From Paludibacter sp. (GTDB lineage Bacteria > Bacteroidota > Bacteroidia > Bacteroidales > Paludibacteraceae), in assembly GCA_010365115.1 (NCBI GenBank), contig JAAFGX010000005.1:29301-93300 (forward strand): DNA of 64,000 nucleotides, given 5' to 3'. The number at the start of each line of letters is the position of its first letter. Positions within the stretch are counted from its first letter, which is position 1. Positions 1 through 8,161 of the stretch are shown one piece after another. Under the pieces are notes generated by a model. It worked only from the letters and a program-made list of their open reading frames with translations. It did not search any database and had not been told where the DNA came from. A program made the position numbers and the translations under genes.

Positions 1-229
1 TGCCTCTTGGCATTGAAAACAAAACATGTTCATAATATTTACTATTTTGTTATTTACCATTTACTATTTTTGATAATGGCAAATATTGTTATTATTTTTG
101 ACTTTTTTTTCATTTACCATTTACTGTTTTTTGTATGGTAAATTTTGTTATTTTTATTGACTCTTTTTTCATTTACTAATTCCTAAAAATCTTAAATGGT
201 AAATAGTAAATGAAAAAATGGAAAATTAT
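1..229. repeat. AT-rich tandem repeat region downstream of the 4Fe-4S gene
   Basis: The unit 'atttaccatttact' followed by an A/T stretch, a 'atggtaaat/atggcaaat' segment and a T-run ending in 'ttttttc' occurs about twice with a period near 60 bp (roughly 51-111 and 112-170). A third, partial copy begins at 171. A reverse-oriented piece ('ggtaaatagtaaatg') lies near 199-213. No ORF is visible. It may be a small minisatellite or a degenerate intergenic palindrome family. Confidence 0.5.
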
Positions 230-1135
230 TTAGAACCACTCTTCTTTTAAAACATCACCCCTCACTCCTACTACAATATGTTTTACTGGAATTTTGCGTC
301 CGGCTTCTGAAACGGCTTTTTGTGCCAACCTAAGTAAACCTCCACAACATGGAACTTCCATGACTACAACTGTCAATGTATTGATATTGGAATTGCTAAT
401 CATATTTTTGATTTTCTCCAGATATGATTCCTGATTTGAATCTAATTTGGGACATGCAATGGCCAGAGTTTTCCCTACTAAAAAGCGATCGTGAAAATCG
501 GCAATACTAAAGGCCACACAGTCTGCAGCCAAAACTACATCTGCATTTTTAAAATAAACTGCTTCTGGATTCAACAAATGTAGTTGAACTGGCCATTGAC
601 GCAACTGAGAAGCTGTTCCAGCATTTGCTGCTGGTGTTGGTGCTACCATTTTAAATCTGGGTGTTGCTGCCGGAGCAAAACTCATCTCTCGACTTCCAGG
701 ACATCCACCACCGTTGCTTTGTGCTTGTGCTGTTGCAACTGGTTTTGTTGCACATCCACCACCTCCGTGGTTATGCACCTGAGCAAAATCAACCTGAATA
801 CTGTTATTTCGTAAATATCCAACAGCTTGTTTCAAATAATCAACTTCACCATGATCTTTCAAGTGTTTCAGATGAGCAATGATTGTTTTTTCACCTTTTG
901 GAATCATACGTTCGATCGTCGCAATTTCATCATAAGGTTCTGCTTCGCGCTCTTCAAGTGTGATAGCTCCAACCGGACAATCACCAATGCAAGCACCTAA
1001 ACCGTCACAAAACAATTCACTCACCATACGTGCTTTACCATCTATCATTTGAAGTGCTCCTTCATGGCAACCACTTACACAGGCTTCGCAACCATTACAA
1101 AGTTCTTCGTCTATTTTTATTATTGTTCGTTTCAT
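230..1135 (-). CDS. 4Fe-4S dicluster ferredoxin-like protein
   Basis: Predicted cytoplasmic iron-sulfur electron-transfer protein of 301 aa. The N-terminus carries CxxCxxCxxxC (C13, C16, C19, C23), which is a complete [4Fe-4S] site. A second motif at C43, C49 and C53-Pro has Leu where the second cysteine would be, so that cluster may be [3Fe-4S]-like or use another ligand. The middle has a His/Gly/Cys-rich linker (HNHGGGGC, NGGGCPGS), and the C-terminal half contains further Cys (PCCGG). Proteins of this shape are common in strict anaerobes beside cupin and Crp/Fnr genes and hybrid-cluster-protein loci; that link is from family knowledge. The gene lies downstream of the cupin gene on the same strand, with an inverted-repeat element filling the gap, so co-transcription is likely. 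No specific partner can be named from the window. Confidence 0.85.
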   Translation of the reverse strand: MKRTIIKIDEELCNGCEACVSGCHEGALQMIDGKARMVSELFCDGLGACIGDCPVGAITLEEREAEPYDEIATIERMIPKGEKTIIAHLKHLKDHGEVDYLKQAVGYLRNNSIQVDFAQVHNHGGGGCATKPVATAQAQSNGGGCPGSREMSFAPAATPRFKMVAPTPAANAGTASQLRQWPVQLHLLNPEAVYFKNADVVLAADCVAFSIADFHDRFLVGKTLAIACPKLDSNQESYLEKIKNMISNSNINTLTVVVMEVPCCGGLLRLAQKAVSEAGRKIPVKHIVVGVRGDVLKEEWF

Positions 1136-1136
1136 A

Positions 1137-1234
1137 ATGACCCCTAAAGGGGAATTAAGTTAGTATTATTATATGTTTTAAATTCATCTATGAGAAAATG
1201 CCTCTTTTATTCCCCTTTAGGGGTTAGGGGTCAT
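1137..1234. mobile_element. ~98-bp palindromic element with C/G-tract inverted ends (possible non-autonomous relative of the purL insertion)
   Basis: The left end reads 'atgacccctaaaggggaatt'. The right end, reverse-complemented, reads 'atgacccctaacccctaaag' and continues 'gggaata'. The ends are therefore inverted copies, with one extra 'cccctaa' unit on the right. The interior, about 50 bp, is AT-rich and non-coding. The element fills the whole gap between the cupin stop codon (which its right end overlaps) and the start of the 4Fe-4S gene. Similar C-tract/G-tract inverted ends occur at 26618-26717 and around the nuclease insert in purL. Calling it a mobile element is inference. Confidence 0.5.
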
Positions 1235-1590
1235 TACCCTTTAATCATTGTTAGTAACATTTTGAATTTTTCTAACGCATTTACAGCATGACGAATATTT
1301 GCCGGCATGATAATGCTGTCACCAACATTTAATTCAAATGATTTACCATCAATAACTACTTCTCCTTTTCCATCCAAAACCTGAACAATAGCATCATAAG
1401 GAGCAGTATGTTCGCTTAGAAATTCGCCTTTATCAAAAGCAAAAAGGGTTATATTTCCTTTTTCGTTTCGAATTATAATTTTACTCACAACCGAACCCTC
1501 GGCATAAGTTACTTTGTCAATCAAACTGAATTTTTCAGCAGTTGGAAATGCTTTATTCTCGGCTTTTGGGGCCATTTTGAATTCACTCAT
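1234..1590 (-). CDS. Small cupin-domain protein
   Basis: 118-aa single-domain cupin, cytoplasmic (no signal peptide). The second cupin motif is clear (GDSIIMPANIRHAV, near residues 90-103). The first, around GEFLSEHTAPYDAIVQVLDG, keeps only part of the usual His/Glu metal ligands. Small cupins of this type often sit beside Crp/Fnr regulators and redox genes in anaerobes. Ligand and reaction cannot be deduced. It is transcribed away from the HcpR-like regulator. A good -7 box on the minus strand (1624-1631) and the palindromic operator (1652-1671) lie directly upstream, so it is probably a target of that regulator. The 4Fe-4S gene follows in the same direction. Confidence 0.8.
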   Translation of the reverse strand: MSEFKMAPKAENKAFPTAEKFSLIDKVTYAEGSVVSKIIIRNEKGNITLFAFDKGEFLSEHTAPYDAIVQVLDGKGEVVIDGKSFELNVGDSIIMPANIRHAVNALEKFKMLLTMIKG

Positions 1591-1623
1591 ATAGTTTCGT
1601 TTTAAGTTGTTTTCTTTTATGCT

Positions 1624-1631
1624 GCAAAAGT
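1624..1631 (-). promoter_or_regulatory. Bacteroidetes -7 promoter box for the cupin/4Fe-4S unit
   Basis: On the minus strand the sequence is TACTTTTG, matching TAnnTTTG. It lies 34 nt upstream of the cupin start codon, with the palindromic operator immediately upstream. No good TTTG -33 box is seen, which would fit a promoter needing an activator. Confidence 0.6.
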
Positions 1632-1651
1632 ATTGCTATTAAAACAATAAA

Positions 1652-1671
1652 AGTGTAACATTTGTTACACT
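1652..1671. promoter_or_regulatory. Perfect 9-2-9 palindrome, putative HcpR operator
   Basis: AGTGTAACA-TT-TGTTACACT is a perfect inverted repeat in the divergent intergenic region. Its core, GTAAC-ATTT-GTTAC, matches the GTAACnnnnGTTAC consensus I recall for HcpR-type Crp/Fnr regulators of the hybrid cluster protein in Clostridia and Bacteroidetes. It lies between the two divergent -7 boxes and overlaps the likely -33 region of the regulator gene. It could therefore control both directions. Confidence 0.75.
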
Positions 1672-1686
1672 CATAAAAAAAGATTG

Positions 1687-1694
1687 TACTTTTG
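1687..1694 (+). promoter_or_regulatory. -7 promoter box of the HcpR-like gene
   Basis: TACTTTTG matches TAnnTTTG. A TTTG at 1661-1664, inside the palindrome, is about 22 nt upstream. The box overlaps the TTG codon used by the ORF track as a start, so translation must begin further downstream. Confidence 0.65.
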
Positions 1695-1704
1695 TGGAAT
1701 AAAT

Positions 1705-2382
1705 ATGGAAATTATGAAAAAAGTAGATTTGTCGGCATGTCCGGTTTGCAGCAAAATAAATATTGATGACGAAGGTGCGTTTTTAGATGATTTAAAATGC
1801 ACTATATTGTCTTATAAAAAGAATGAATTGATAATTCGTCAGGGAGAAATATGTGACGCCTTGTATATGCTTACAATTGGGTCAGTAAAAACGGAAATGA
1901 TAACAGAAAACGGGAATATATTGGGAATAGAAATTATAAATGCTCCACGACCTTTGGCTCCGGCATTTGTATTTTCAGATAATAACCGTTTTCCTGTAGA
2001 TGTTACAGCATTGGAAGAAGTGGAAATTATGAAAATTCCTAAAGAGGAGATTATGAGACTAATGGTTACAAATCCGGACTTTATGAGCAGTTTTATGACA
2101 CATAACGCCAACCGCACACAATTTCTGACCAGCCGTTTACAATTGCTTTCTATCAAGACAATAAAAGGAAAGTTGGCACATTTTCTATTGGAAAATTCAA
2201 AAGGAGAAGGAAAAGCATTCGAAATCAAAAGAAATCAGACCGAGTTAGCTGACTTTTTTGGAGTTGCCCGTCCTTCACTGGCAAGAAGTCTGTCGGAAAT
2301 GGTACAAGAAGGAATTATCAGTATCAATAAAAAAGAATATACAATAGTTAACTCCAAAGGATTGAGGGAGTTGTTGGTTTAA
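1705..2382 (+). CDS. hcpR: Crp/Fnr family regulator, HcpR-like
   Basis: Transcription factor of about 225 aa with an N-terminal cyclic-nucleotide-binding-like beta-roll (residues ~25-135) and a C-terminal winged helix (~150-220; recognition helix around RNQTELADFFGVARPSLARS). An early ACPVC motif (two Cys) is present, but no Fnr-type four-Cys cluster ligand set. The ORF track starts at TTG 1684, inside the promoter. ATG 1705 or ATG 1714 is more likely, and 1705 is used here. The divergent cupin/4Fe-4S genes and the GTAACnnnnGTTAC-like palindrome point to an HcpR-type regulator responding to nitric oxide or nitrosative stress. The sensing chemistry is inferred from family knowledge. A member of another Crp/Fnr subgroup is the main alternative. 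Confidence 0.8.
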   Translation: MEIMKKVDLSACPVCSKINIDDEGAFLDDLKCTILSYKKNELIIRQGEICDALYMLTIGSVKTEMITENGNILGIEIINAPRPLAPAFVFSDNNRFPVDVTALEEVEIMKIPKEEIMRLMVTNPDFMSSFMTHNANRTQFLTSRLQLLSIKTIKGKLAHFLLENSKGEGKAFEIKRNQTELADFFGVARPSLARSLSEMVQEGIISINKKEYTIVNSKGLRELLV

Positions 2383-2417
2383 ATAGATTTTCAGCATATT
2401 ATATTTCCAAGAAAAGA

Positions 2418-2497
2418 TTTCCCGCAGATTACGTTAATTTTCGCTGATTATATTCCCATAAACTGGAAAGTAATATCTGCGTTATTCTGCGGGAAAT
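2418..2497. repeat. Intergenic palindromic repeat
   Basis: A 12-bp perfect inverted repeat (atttcccgcaga at 2418-2429; tctgcgggaaat at 2486-2497) flanks about 56 bp containing further 'gcagatta/atctgcg' pieces. Repeats built from 'ctgcgggaaa/cgcagatt' are, from memory, common between Bacteroidetes genes. It lies between the convergent hcpR and cupin genes and could also act as a terminator stem. Confidence 0.5.
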
Positions 2498-2514
2498 TAT
2501 TTTTAAAGCTGTAC

Positions 2515-2853
2515 TTATATCAAAAAATCTTCACGAATGGGGCTAAATGTATCAATCAAGACTCCACCTTCTATACACTTAACACCATGAATAACATTAG
2601 GTTCCATATATAGTCCGTCCCCAGAATTGACAATTTTAGTTATTTCTCCAACTTGAAATTCGAAAATTCCGCTAACAACATATGTACACTGACGGTGAAT
2701 ATGTGTATGGGCATAACCAATTCCTCCTGTTTTAAATTCAATTTTCACAAGCATCATTTGTTCATCAAATCCTAATATTTGTCGACGCATGCTGTCATTA
2801 ATCTGAACCCATTCAGCCTTTTCTCCAAAAATAAAATTATCGCTTGTTCCCAT
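2515..2853 (-). CDS. Cupin-domain protein, KdgF-like
   Basis: 112-aa cytoplasmic cupin with both conserved motifs. The first is HTHIHRQCTYVVSG (residues ~50-63, His-x-His metal ligands). The second is GDGLYMEPNVIHGV (~79-92, third His). Length and motifs resemble the KdgF-type cupins of Bacteroidetes, which act on unsaturated uronates, but no uronate genes are nearby, so the substrate is unknown. The gene is separated from the upstream PurF-like gene by only 18 bp and is probably co-transcribed with it. Confidence 0.75.
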   Translation of the reverse strand: MGTSDNFIFGEKAEWVQINDSMRRQILGFDEQMMLVKIEFKTGGIGYAHTHIHRQCTYVVSGIFEFQVGEITKIVNSGDGLYMEPNVIHGVKCIEGGVLIDTFSPIREDFLI

Positions 2854-2871
2854 ACAAATATTAATTGTAAT

Positions 2872-4671
2872 TTAATTCTGATCTCTTCCTTCGTAATAGT
2901 TTATAAATGCTTCATTCACCAATTTATTTCCTCCTGGAGTAGGATAATCGCCAGTAAAATACCAGTCCCCGGCATGATTTGGACATGCTTCGTGCAACCC
3001 TTCAATAGTTTGGTAAACCAACTCTACCGGGCAATCAACATCAGCTGGAGTAAGCATTTTAGCTATCATTTTCGAAACTTCTTGCTGTGTAAACGACTTG
3101 TAAATTTCGGTTACATGGTTAATTATTTCTTCTTTCGGTAAGCCTACTTGTGCTTTTGATTTTCTATAAACTTCGTCAATAATATCTTGCTTACCAGTTT
3201 CTTTAAGTAATGCTATGGCAGCTCTAAATGCACAAAATTCATTCATACGAGGCATATCTATTCCATAATAATCGGGAAATCTAACTTGGGGCGAAGACGA
3301 TACAATAACAATTTTCTTTGGTTCCAGTCGATTCAATATTTTTAAAATACTTTGTTTCAATGTTGTACCACGAACAATAGAATCGTCAATAGCTACCAGA
3401 TTATCTACTTTTCCGCGACGAATAGAACCATAAGTTACATCGTACACGTGAGTTGCCAAATCGTTCCGTTCATCATTATTAGAGATGAATGTGCGTAACT
3501 TTATATCTTTTATTAATACTTTTTCAACCCGAATTGCCTGATTGTTAAGTGCTTTAATACCATCTTTCATCCCATAAAAAGCAACTTCGGCTGTATTTGG
3601 AATAAATGAGAAAACGGTATTATCTACCTCATTGTTAATGGCTTTCAAAATTGGAAGAGCCAATGATTCGCCGAGTTTTTTTCGTTCTTTGTAAATGTCG
3701 ATATCGCTGCCACGTGAAAAATAGATACGTTCGAAAGAACATTTTTTCAAATCTTTAGCTGCAGGACGTATGGTTTCAAATTTAATAGTTCCATTCTTTT
3801 TGATAATCATTGCTTCACCAGGTTGCAATTCGATAATATCTTCCTCTTTCACATTCATAGCCGTCTGAATAACAGGACGTTCAGAAGCTGATACTACTAT
3901 TTCATCATTAATATAATAGAAAGCTGGACGTATTCCTTTCGAATCGCGAAAAATAAACGAATCGCCATGACCCAACATGCCACAAATAACATAACCACCA
4001 TCCCACATTTTTTCCGATTTGCGGATAAATGAAGCTATATCAAGATTCTCCTCTATTTTTTGTGTAATGGCTAAATCATTGGTATAACGTTGCTTTATTT
4101 TGTCATATTCCTTTTGTACTTCCTGATCCAATTGAAAACCAAGTGATTCCAACATCAGGAATGTATCACCTTTATCTCGGGGGTGTTGACCTTTCAGCGT
4201 TAAATGATCGAATAATTCATCTACATTGGTCAAATTGAAGTTTCCGGCAAGAACCATTGTCCTGTTCTTCCAGTTATGACGACGTAAAAAAGGATGAACA
4301 TAAGATAATCCACTTTTTCCGGTGGTACTGTAGCGCAAATGTCCTAAATATAATTCACCAGCAAAAGGCAATTCAGATTTTGCTTTTATCGCATTGGTAT
4401 ATACCTCATTAGGAGTATCTGCCAGTTTTTTATTGATAGTAGCGAATATTCCCTGTATGGCATTTTTACCTTCCACTCTATCGCGCCAGATATATTCTTC
4501 ACCCGCAGGCATATCCAGTTTTACAGTTGCCAATCCGGCACCTTCCTGACCGCGGTTATGTTGTTTTTCCATAAGCAGATACATCTTTTGCAAGCCATAT
4601 TGCCATGTTCCGTACTTTTCCTGATAAAATTCCAAAGGCTTCAAAAGCCTTACCATTGCTATTCCGCACAT
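2872..4671 (-). CDS. purF: Class II glutamine amidotransferase / amidophosphoribosyltransferase (PurF-like, long form)
   Basis: Cytoplasmic enzyme expected to convert PRPP and glutamine to 5-phosphoribosylamine, the first committed step of purine synthesis. Met-Cys-Gly-Ile at the start puts the Ntn nucleophile Cys at position 2. The glutaminase half contains NRGQEGAG and an AGNFNLTN segment. The phosphoribosyltransferase half has the PRPP loop LVAIDDSIVRGTT (~residues 423-435). At 599 aa it is over 100 aa longer than a typical PurF (~470-500). Such long homologues next to glmS are usual in Bacteroidales, so the role may be PurF or a lineage-specific amidotransferase. I see no second, shorter purF in the window. 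Confidence 0.8.
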   Translation of the reverse strand: MCGIAMVRLLKPLEFYQEKYGTWQYGLQKMYLLMEKQHNRGQEGAGLATVKLDMPAGEEYIWRDRVEGKNAIQGIFATINKKLADTPNEVYTNAIKAKSELPFAGELYLGHLRYSTTGKSGLSYVHPFLRRHNWKNRTMVLAGNFNLTNVDELFDHLTLKGQHPRDKGDTFLMLESLGFQLDQEVQKEYDKIKQRYTNDLAITQKIEENLDIASFIRKSEKMWDGGYVICGMLGHGDSFIFRDSKGIRPAFYYINDEIVVSASERPVIQTAMNVKEEDIIELQPGEAMIIKKNGTIKFETIRPAAKDLKKCSFERIYFSRGSDIDIYKERKKLGESLALPILKAINNEVDNTVFSFIPNTAEVAFYGMKDGIKALNNQAIRVEKVLIKDIKLRTFISNNDERNDLATHVYDVTYGSIRRGKVDNLVAIDDSIVRGTTLKQSILKILNRLEPKKIVIVSSSPQVRFPDYYGIDMPRMNEFCAFRAAIALLKETGKQDIIDEVYRKSKAQVGLPKEEIINHVTEIYKSFTQQEVSKMIAKMLTPADVDCPVELVYQTIEGLHEACPNHAGDWYFTGDYPTPGGNKLVNEAFINYYEGRDQN

Positions 4672-4675
4672 ATTA

Positions 4676-4720
4676 TTTTTTTCAATTAATAATTAATAAT
4701 TGATAATTAATAATTATTTA
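4676..4720. repeat. Short A/T direct repeats
   Basis: Reiterated 'aattaataatt/gataatt' units form a simple AT-rich tract just upstream of the PurF-like gene. Tracts like this are common between genes in low-GC Bacteroidetes. No function is inferred. Confidence 0.4.
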
Positions 4721-4775
4721 AAACCTAAAAACTAACAATTTAATAAAATTTTGATTTGTAAAATGGTATAACAAA

Positions 4776-4806
4776 CAAAAAACCCCAACGTTTGCAGCAG
4801 GGGTTA
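4776..4806 (-). terminator. Rho-independent terminator of glmS
   Basis: Read on the minus strand: a 6-bp stem (aacccc/ggggtt) with a 13-nt loop, followed by TTTTTTG, starting 10 nt after the glmS stop codon. The stem is short but the U-tract is good. Confidence 0.6.
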
Positions 4807-4815
4807 TTTTTTACA

Positions 4816-6657
4816 TTATTCAACAGTTACCGATTTGGCCAAATTCCTTGGCTGATCTACATTACATCCTTTTACTACAGCTATATGATATGCAAATAAT
4901 TGTAACGGAATGGCTGCCAACAAAGGCACAAGACATTCTTCGGTATCGGGAATACAGATACTATAATCAGACAAATTACTTACTTCTACATCACCTTCTG
5001 TAACAATTGAAATGATTTTACCTCTGCGAGCCTTAATTTCCTGGATGTTACTAACAACTTTTTCATACATTCCAGCACTTGGAGCAATAACAACAACAGG
5101 CATTTCCTGACTGATAAGTGCAATTGGTCCGTGTTTCATTTCAGCTGCCGGATAGCCTTCGGCGTGGATATAGGATATTTCTTTCAGTTTTAATGCACCT
5201 TCCAAAGCTACCGGGAAATTATAACCACGTCCCAAATAAATGAAGTTTTGAGCATAGGTGAACGTTTTGGCAAATTCTGCAATTTTATCATTCTGCTTTA
5301 AAATCTCTTTAATTTTTTCAGGGATTCTTCCTAACTCATAAACAATTTTAAGGTATTGTTCATTTTCTAAAGTGCATTTTTCTTTGCCAATCATCATGGC
5401 AAGCATTGTAAGAACAGTTACCTGAGCAGTAAATGCTTTTGTTGAAGCAACACCAATTTCGGGTCCGGCATGAGTATAACATCCTGAATGTGTGGTACGT
5501 GGGATAGATGCTCCTACAACATTGCAAATTCCAAAAATAAATGCTCCTTTTGATTTTGCCAATTCAACTGCTGCGAGCGTATCGGCAGTTTCGCCAGATT
5601 GTGAAATGGCAATGACCAGATCATCGGGATTTATTACCGGTTTTCGATAGCGAAATTCGGAAGAGTATTCAACCTCAACAGGTATGCGGGCAAATTCTTC
5701 AATGGCATATTTACCAATTAATCCGGCGTGCCAAGAAGTTCCACAAGCAATTATAATTATTCGTTTCGCATTCAGAAATTTTTCTTTATTATCAATAAAA
5801 CCAGCCAATGTAATGTTATTTTCATCTACATTCACACGTCCCCGCATACTGTCACTCAATGTTTTAGGCTGTTCGAAAATTTCTTTGATCATGAAATGAG
5901 GATAACCGCCTTTTTCCAATTGACTTAACGTCATTTCGAGTTTTTTAATCTCAGGAGTTTTTTCAACATTTCCGATAGTTTTGATTTTTAATTCTTTACC
6001 ACGTTCTAATGTAACAATTTCTTCTTCACCAATATAAACTACTTTGTCAGTGAATTCAACAATTGGAGTTGCATCAGAAGCCAGAAAAAACTCATCATCA
6101 CCAATCCCCACAACCAATGGACTTCCTTTACGTGCAGCCACAATTACATCGGGTTGCCCTTTTTCAATTACAGCAATTGCATATGCACCAACCACCTGAT
6201 TAAGTGCTAATTGAACAGCAGTTGTTAAGTCTACATTATTTGACTTTTTCACATATTCAATCAACTGAATTAACACTTCAGTATCTGTTTGACTGTAAAA
6301 AGTAAATCCTTGAGCTTTTAAACCTTCTTTTAAGATTGCATAATTCTCAATTATACCATTATGAATCATTGCCAATTCCTCTGATTGAGAGTAATGCGGA
6401 TGCGCATTTACCTGATTAGGCTCACCATGAGTTGCCCAACGAGTATGTGCAATCCCTACTGTACCTTGTATATCTTTTTTTTCTGCAAAATGTATCAAGT
6501 CCGAAACTTTTCCTTTTGCTTTGTACACGTTTAGATTTCCATCATTCAGCAAGGCAATGCCTGCACTATCATATCCTCTATATTCAAGACGTTGCAAACC
6601 TTTTATCAGAATGGGATAAGCCTGTTTGTTTCCAATATAACCTACAATACCACACAT
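4816..6657 (-). CDS. glmS: Glutamine--fructose-6-phosphate aminotransferase (isomerizing)
   Basis: Makes glucosamine-6-phosphate from fructose-6-phosphate and glutamine, the entry step for peptidoglycan and lipopolysaccharide amino sugars. At 613 aa it is full length. The N-terminal glutaminase domain (~1-220) begins MCGIVGYIG with catalytic Cys2. Two SIS sugar-isomerase domains follow (~290-430 and ~460-600; CGTSWHAGL and SQSGETADT are visible). The classic C-terminus LAKSVTVE is present. No ribozyme-like leader is seen in the 60 bp upstream, as expected outside Firmicutes. It sits between dapL and the PurF-like gene on the same strand. Confidence 0.97.
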   Translation of the reverse strand: MCGIVGYIGNKQAYPILIKGLQRLEYRGYDSAGIALLNDGNLNVYKAKGKVSDLIHFAEKKDIQGTVGIAHTRWATHGEPNQVNAHPHYSQSEELAMIHNGIIENYAILKEGLKAQGFTFYSQTDTEVLIQLIEYVKKSNNVDLTTAVQLALNQVVGAYAIAVIEKGQPDVIVAARKGSPLVVGIGDDEFFLASDATPIVEFTDKVVYIGEEEIVTLERGKELKIKTIGNVEKTPEIKKLEMTLSQLEKGGYPHFMIKEIFEQPKTLSDSMRGRVNVDENNITLAGFIDNKEKFLNAKRIIIIACGTSWHAGLIGKYAIEEFARIPVEVEYSSEFRYRKPVINPDDLVIAISQSGETADTLAAVELAKSKGAFIFGICNVVGASIPRTTHSGCYTHAGPEIGVASTKAFTAQVTVLTMLAMMIGKEKCTLENEQYLKIVYELGRIPEKIKEILKQNDKIAEFAKTFTYAQNFIYLGRGYNFPVALEGALKLKEISYIHAEGYPAAEMKHGPIALISQEMPVVVIAPSAGMYEKVVSNIQEIKARRGKIISIVTEGDVEVSNLSDYSICIPDTEECLVPLLAAIPLQLFAYHIAVVKGCNVDQPRNLAKSVTVE

Positions 6658-6717
6658 ATATATATTTTAATTTAATTATTTCGAAGATTTTTAAAAAAAT
6701 AAAATTGAATTCAATAC

Positions 6718-7944
6718 TTATCCCTTTCGAAGTCTTTCCATAGCTTCGATTGTTTCCTCTCTACTCCCAAAACCTGTAAAACGCATATATCCTTCGCCGG
6801 TTGCACCAAAAACTACACCTGGAGTTCCAACAATTTTATATTCATACATAAGTTGATGAAAGAACTTCCACGAAGATTGGTTGTCGGAAGTTTTAAACCA
6901 AACATAAGGAGAACTTATTCCGCCATAAACTTCAAAACCCATAGCTATAAGTTCTTTCCTGATTATAGATGCATTTTTCAAGTAGTAATTTACTAACTCG
7001 ATGGTTTCCAATTTCCCTTTTCGGGAATAAACTGCTTCTGCTCCTCGTTGAGCTATATACGAAACACCATTTGTATATTGATTTTTTCTTCTGCTCCATA
7101 GTTCTTTTAATGGAACTTGATCTCCCATTCGGGTGTATACCATTAATTCTGGTGGAAAAACGGTATAACCGCATCGCAAACCTGTAAACCCAGCTGTTTT
7201 TGAATAAGTACGTATTTCTATAGCAACTTTTTTAGCACCTTTAATTTCGTAAATACTACGGGGAACATCCGGTTCATTCACATACGCCTGATAAGCACCA
7301 TCGTATATTATAATGCTCTGATGTTCAATAGCATAATCTACCCATTTTTTCAATTCGGTTTTATTTAAAACAATTCCGGTAGGATTATTAGGATTACATA
7401 AATAAATAATATCTACTTTTTCGTTTGGTAATTCGGGCAGAAAATTTGTTTTAGCGGTACATTGCAGATAAACAATATTGCTCCACTTCTGATCTTCATC
7501 ATTCAAAGTACCGGCACGGCCACTCATTATTGTTGCATTTTCATATACAGGATAGACAGGATCGGCAATTGCAATAATATTATCCCGCCCTAATACATGA
7601 CCAATGTTACCAATATCCGACTTGGCACCATCACTCACAAAAATGCTTTCTTTATCTAAAGAGACGCCTACAGTCCTATATTCTTTTAAAATTTTATCAA
7701 TTAAAAAATCGTAACCTTGAGGTGGTCCATATCCTTTAAAAGTTTCAACATGAGCCAGTTCATCCACTGCACGATGCATTGCCAATATAACTTCGGGGGG
7801 TAAAGGTTGAGTTACATCACCTAAACCTAAGCGGATTAATTTCGAATTGGGATGTGTAATTTTATAGGCGTTAACGCGCTTTTCAATCTCATCAAAATAA
7901 GATATTTCTGGAGTTTTTAAATAATTCTCGTTCGCTAATGCCAT
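6718..7944 (-). CDS. dapL: LL-diaminopimelate aminotransferase
   Basis: PLP enzyme (fold type I) that converts tetrahydrodipicolinate directly to LL-diaminopimelate in the DapL variant of lysine and peptidoglycan precursor synthesis, using glutamate as amino donor. At 408 aa it matches the family. Visible features: RLGLGDVTQPLPP near the N-terminus; GYGPPQGYDFL; CNPNNPTG (~residues 180-187); YDGAYQAYV; and the PLP-lysine segment RTYSKTAGFTGLRCGY (Lys near 250). The usual neighbour dapF is not in the window. glmS follows on the same strand after 60 bp. Confidence 0.95.
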   Translation of the reverse strand: MALANENYLKTPEISYFDEIEKRVNAYKITHPNSKLIRLGLGDVTQPLPPEVILAMHRAVDELAHVETFKGYGPPQGYDFLIDKILKEYRTVGVSLDKESIFVSDGAKSDIGNIGHVLGRDNIIAIADPVYPVYENATIMSGRAGTLNDEDQKWSNIVYLQCTAKTNFLPELPNEKVDIIYLCNPNNPTGIVLNKTELKKWVDYAIEHQSIIIYDGAYQAYVNEPDVPRSIYEIKGAKKVAIEIRTYSKTAGFTGLRCGYTVFPPELMVYTRMGDQVPLKELWSRRKNQYTNGVSYIAQRGAEAVYSRKGKLETIELVNYYLKNASIIRKELIAMGFEVYGGISSPYVWFKTSDNQSSWKFFHQLMYEYKIVGTPGVVFGATGEGYMRFTGFGSREETIEAMERLRKG

Positions 7945-8161
7945 TAGAAGTAAAGATATTTATAAAAAGAAAATGATTTTCCAATGAAGATGCAAAATTG
8001 CGTTTTTTTTTTGATTAAATAAAGGGTTTTAATCAAAAATATTTATCAATAATCCAATTTAGAATCTAAAATGTGTGGTTCTATAACTTCATTTATTAAA
8101 AAAAAAACGAAAATGAAATTTAATAGATTCGTTGATATCACTCAGGAAAAAACATTATTTC

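Noticed and set aside
584-882. Cys-rich plus-strand ORFs opposite the 4Fe-4S gene
   Set aside because: They are antisense shadows of the real gene's Gly/Ala/Cys-rich region.
1684-1704. TTG start of the HcpR-like gene
   Set aside because: The codon lies within the TACTTTTG promoter box; ATG 1705 or 1714 is more plausible.
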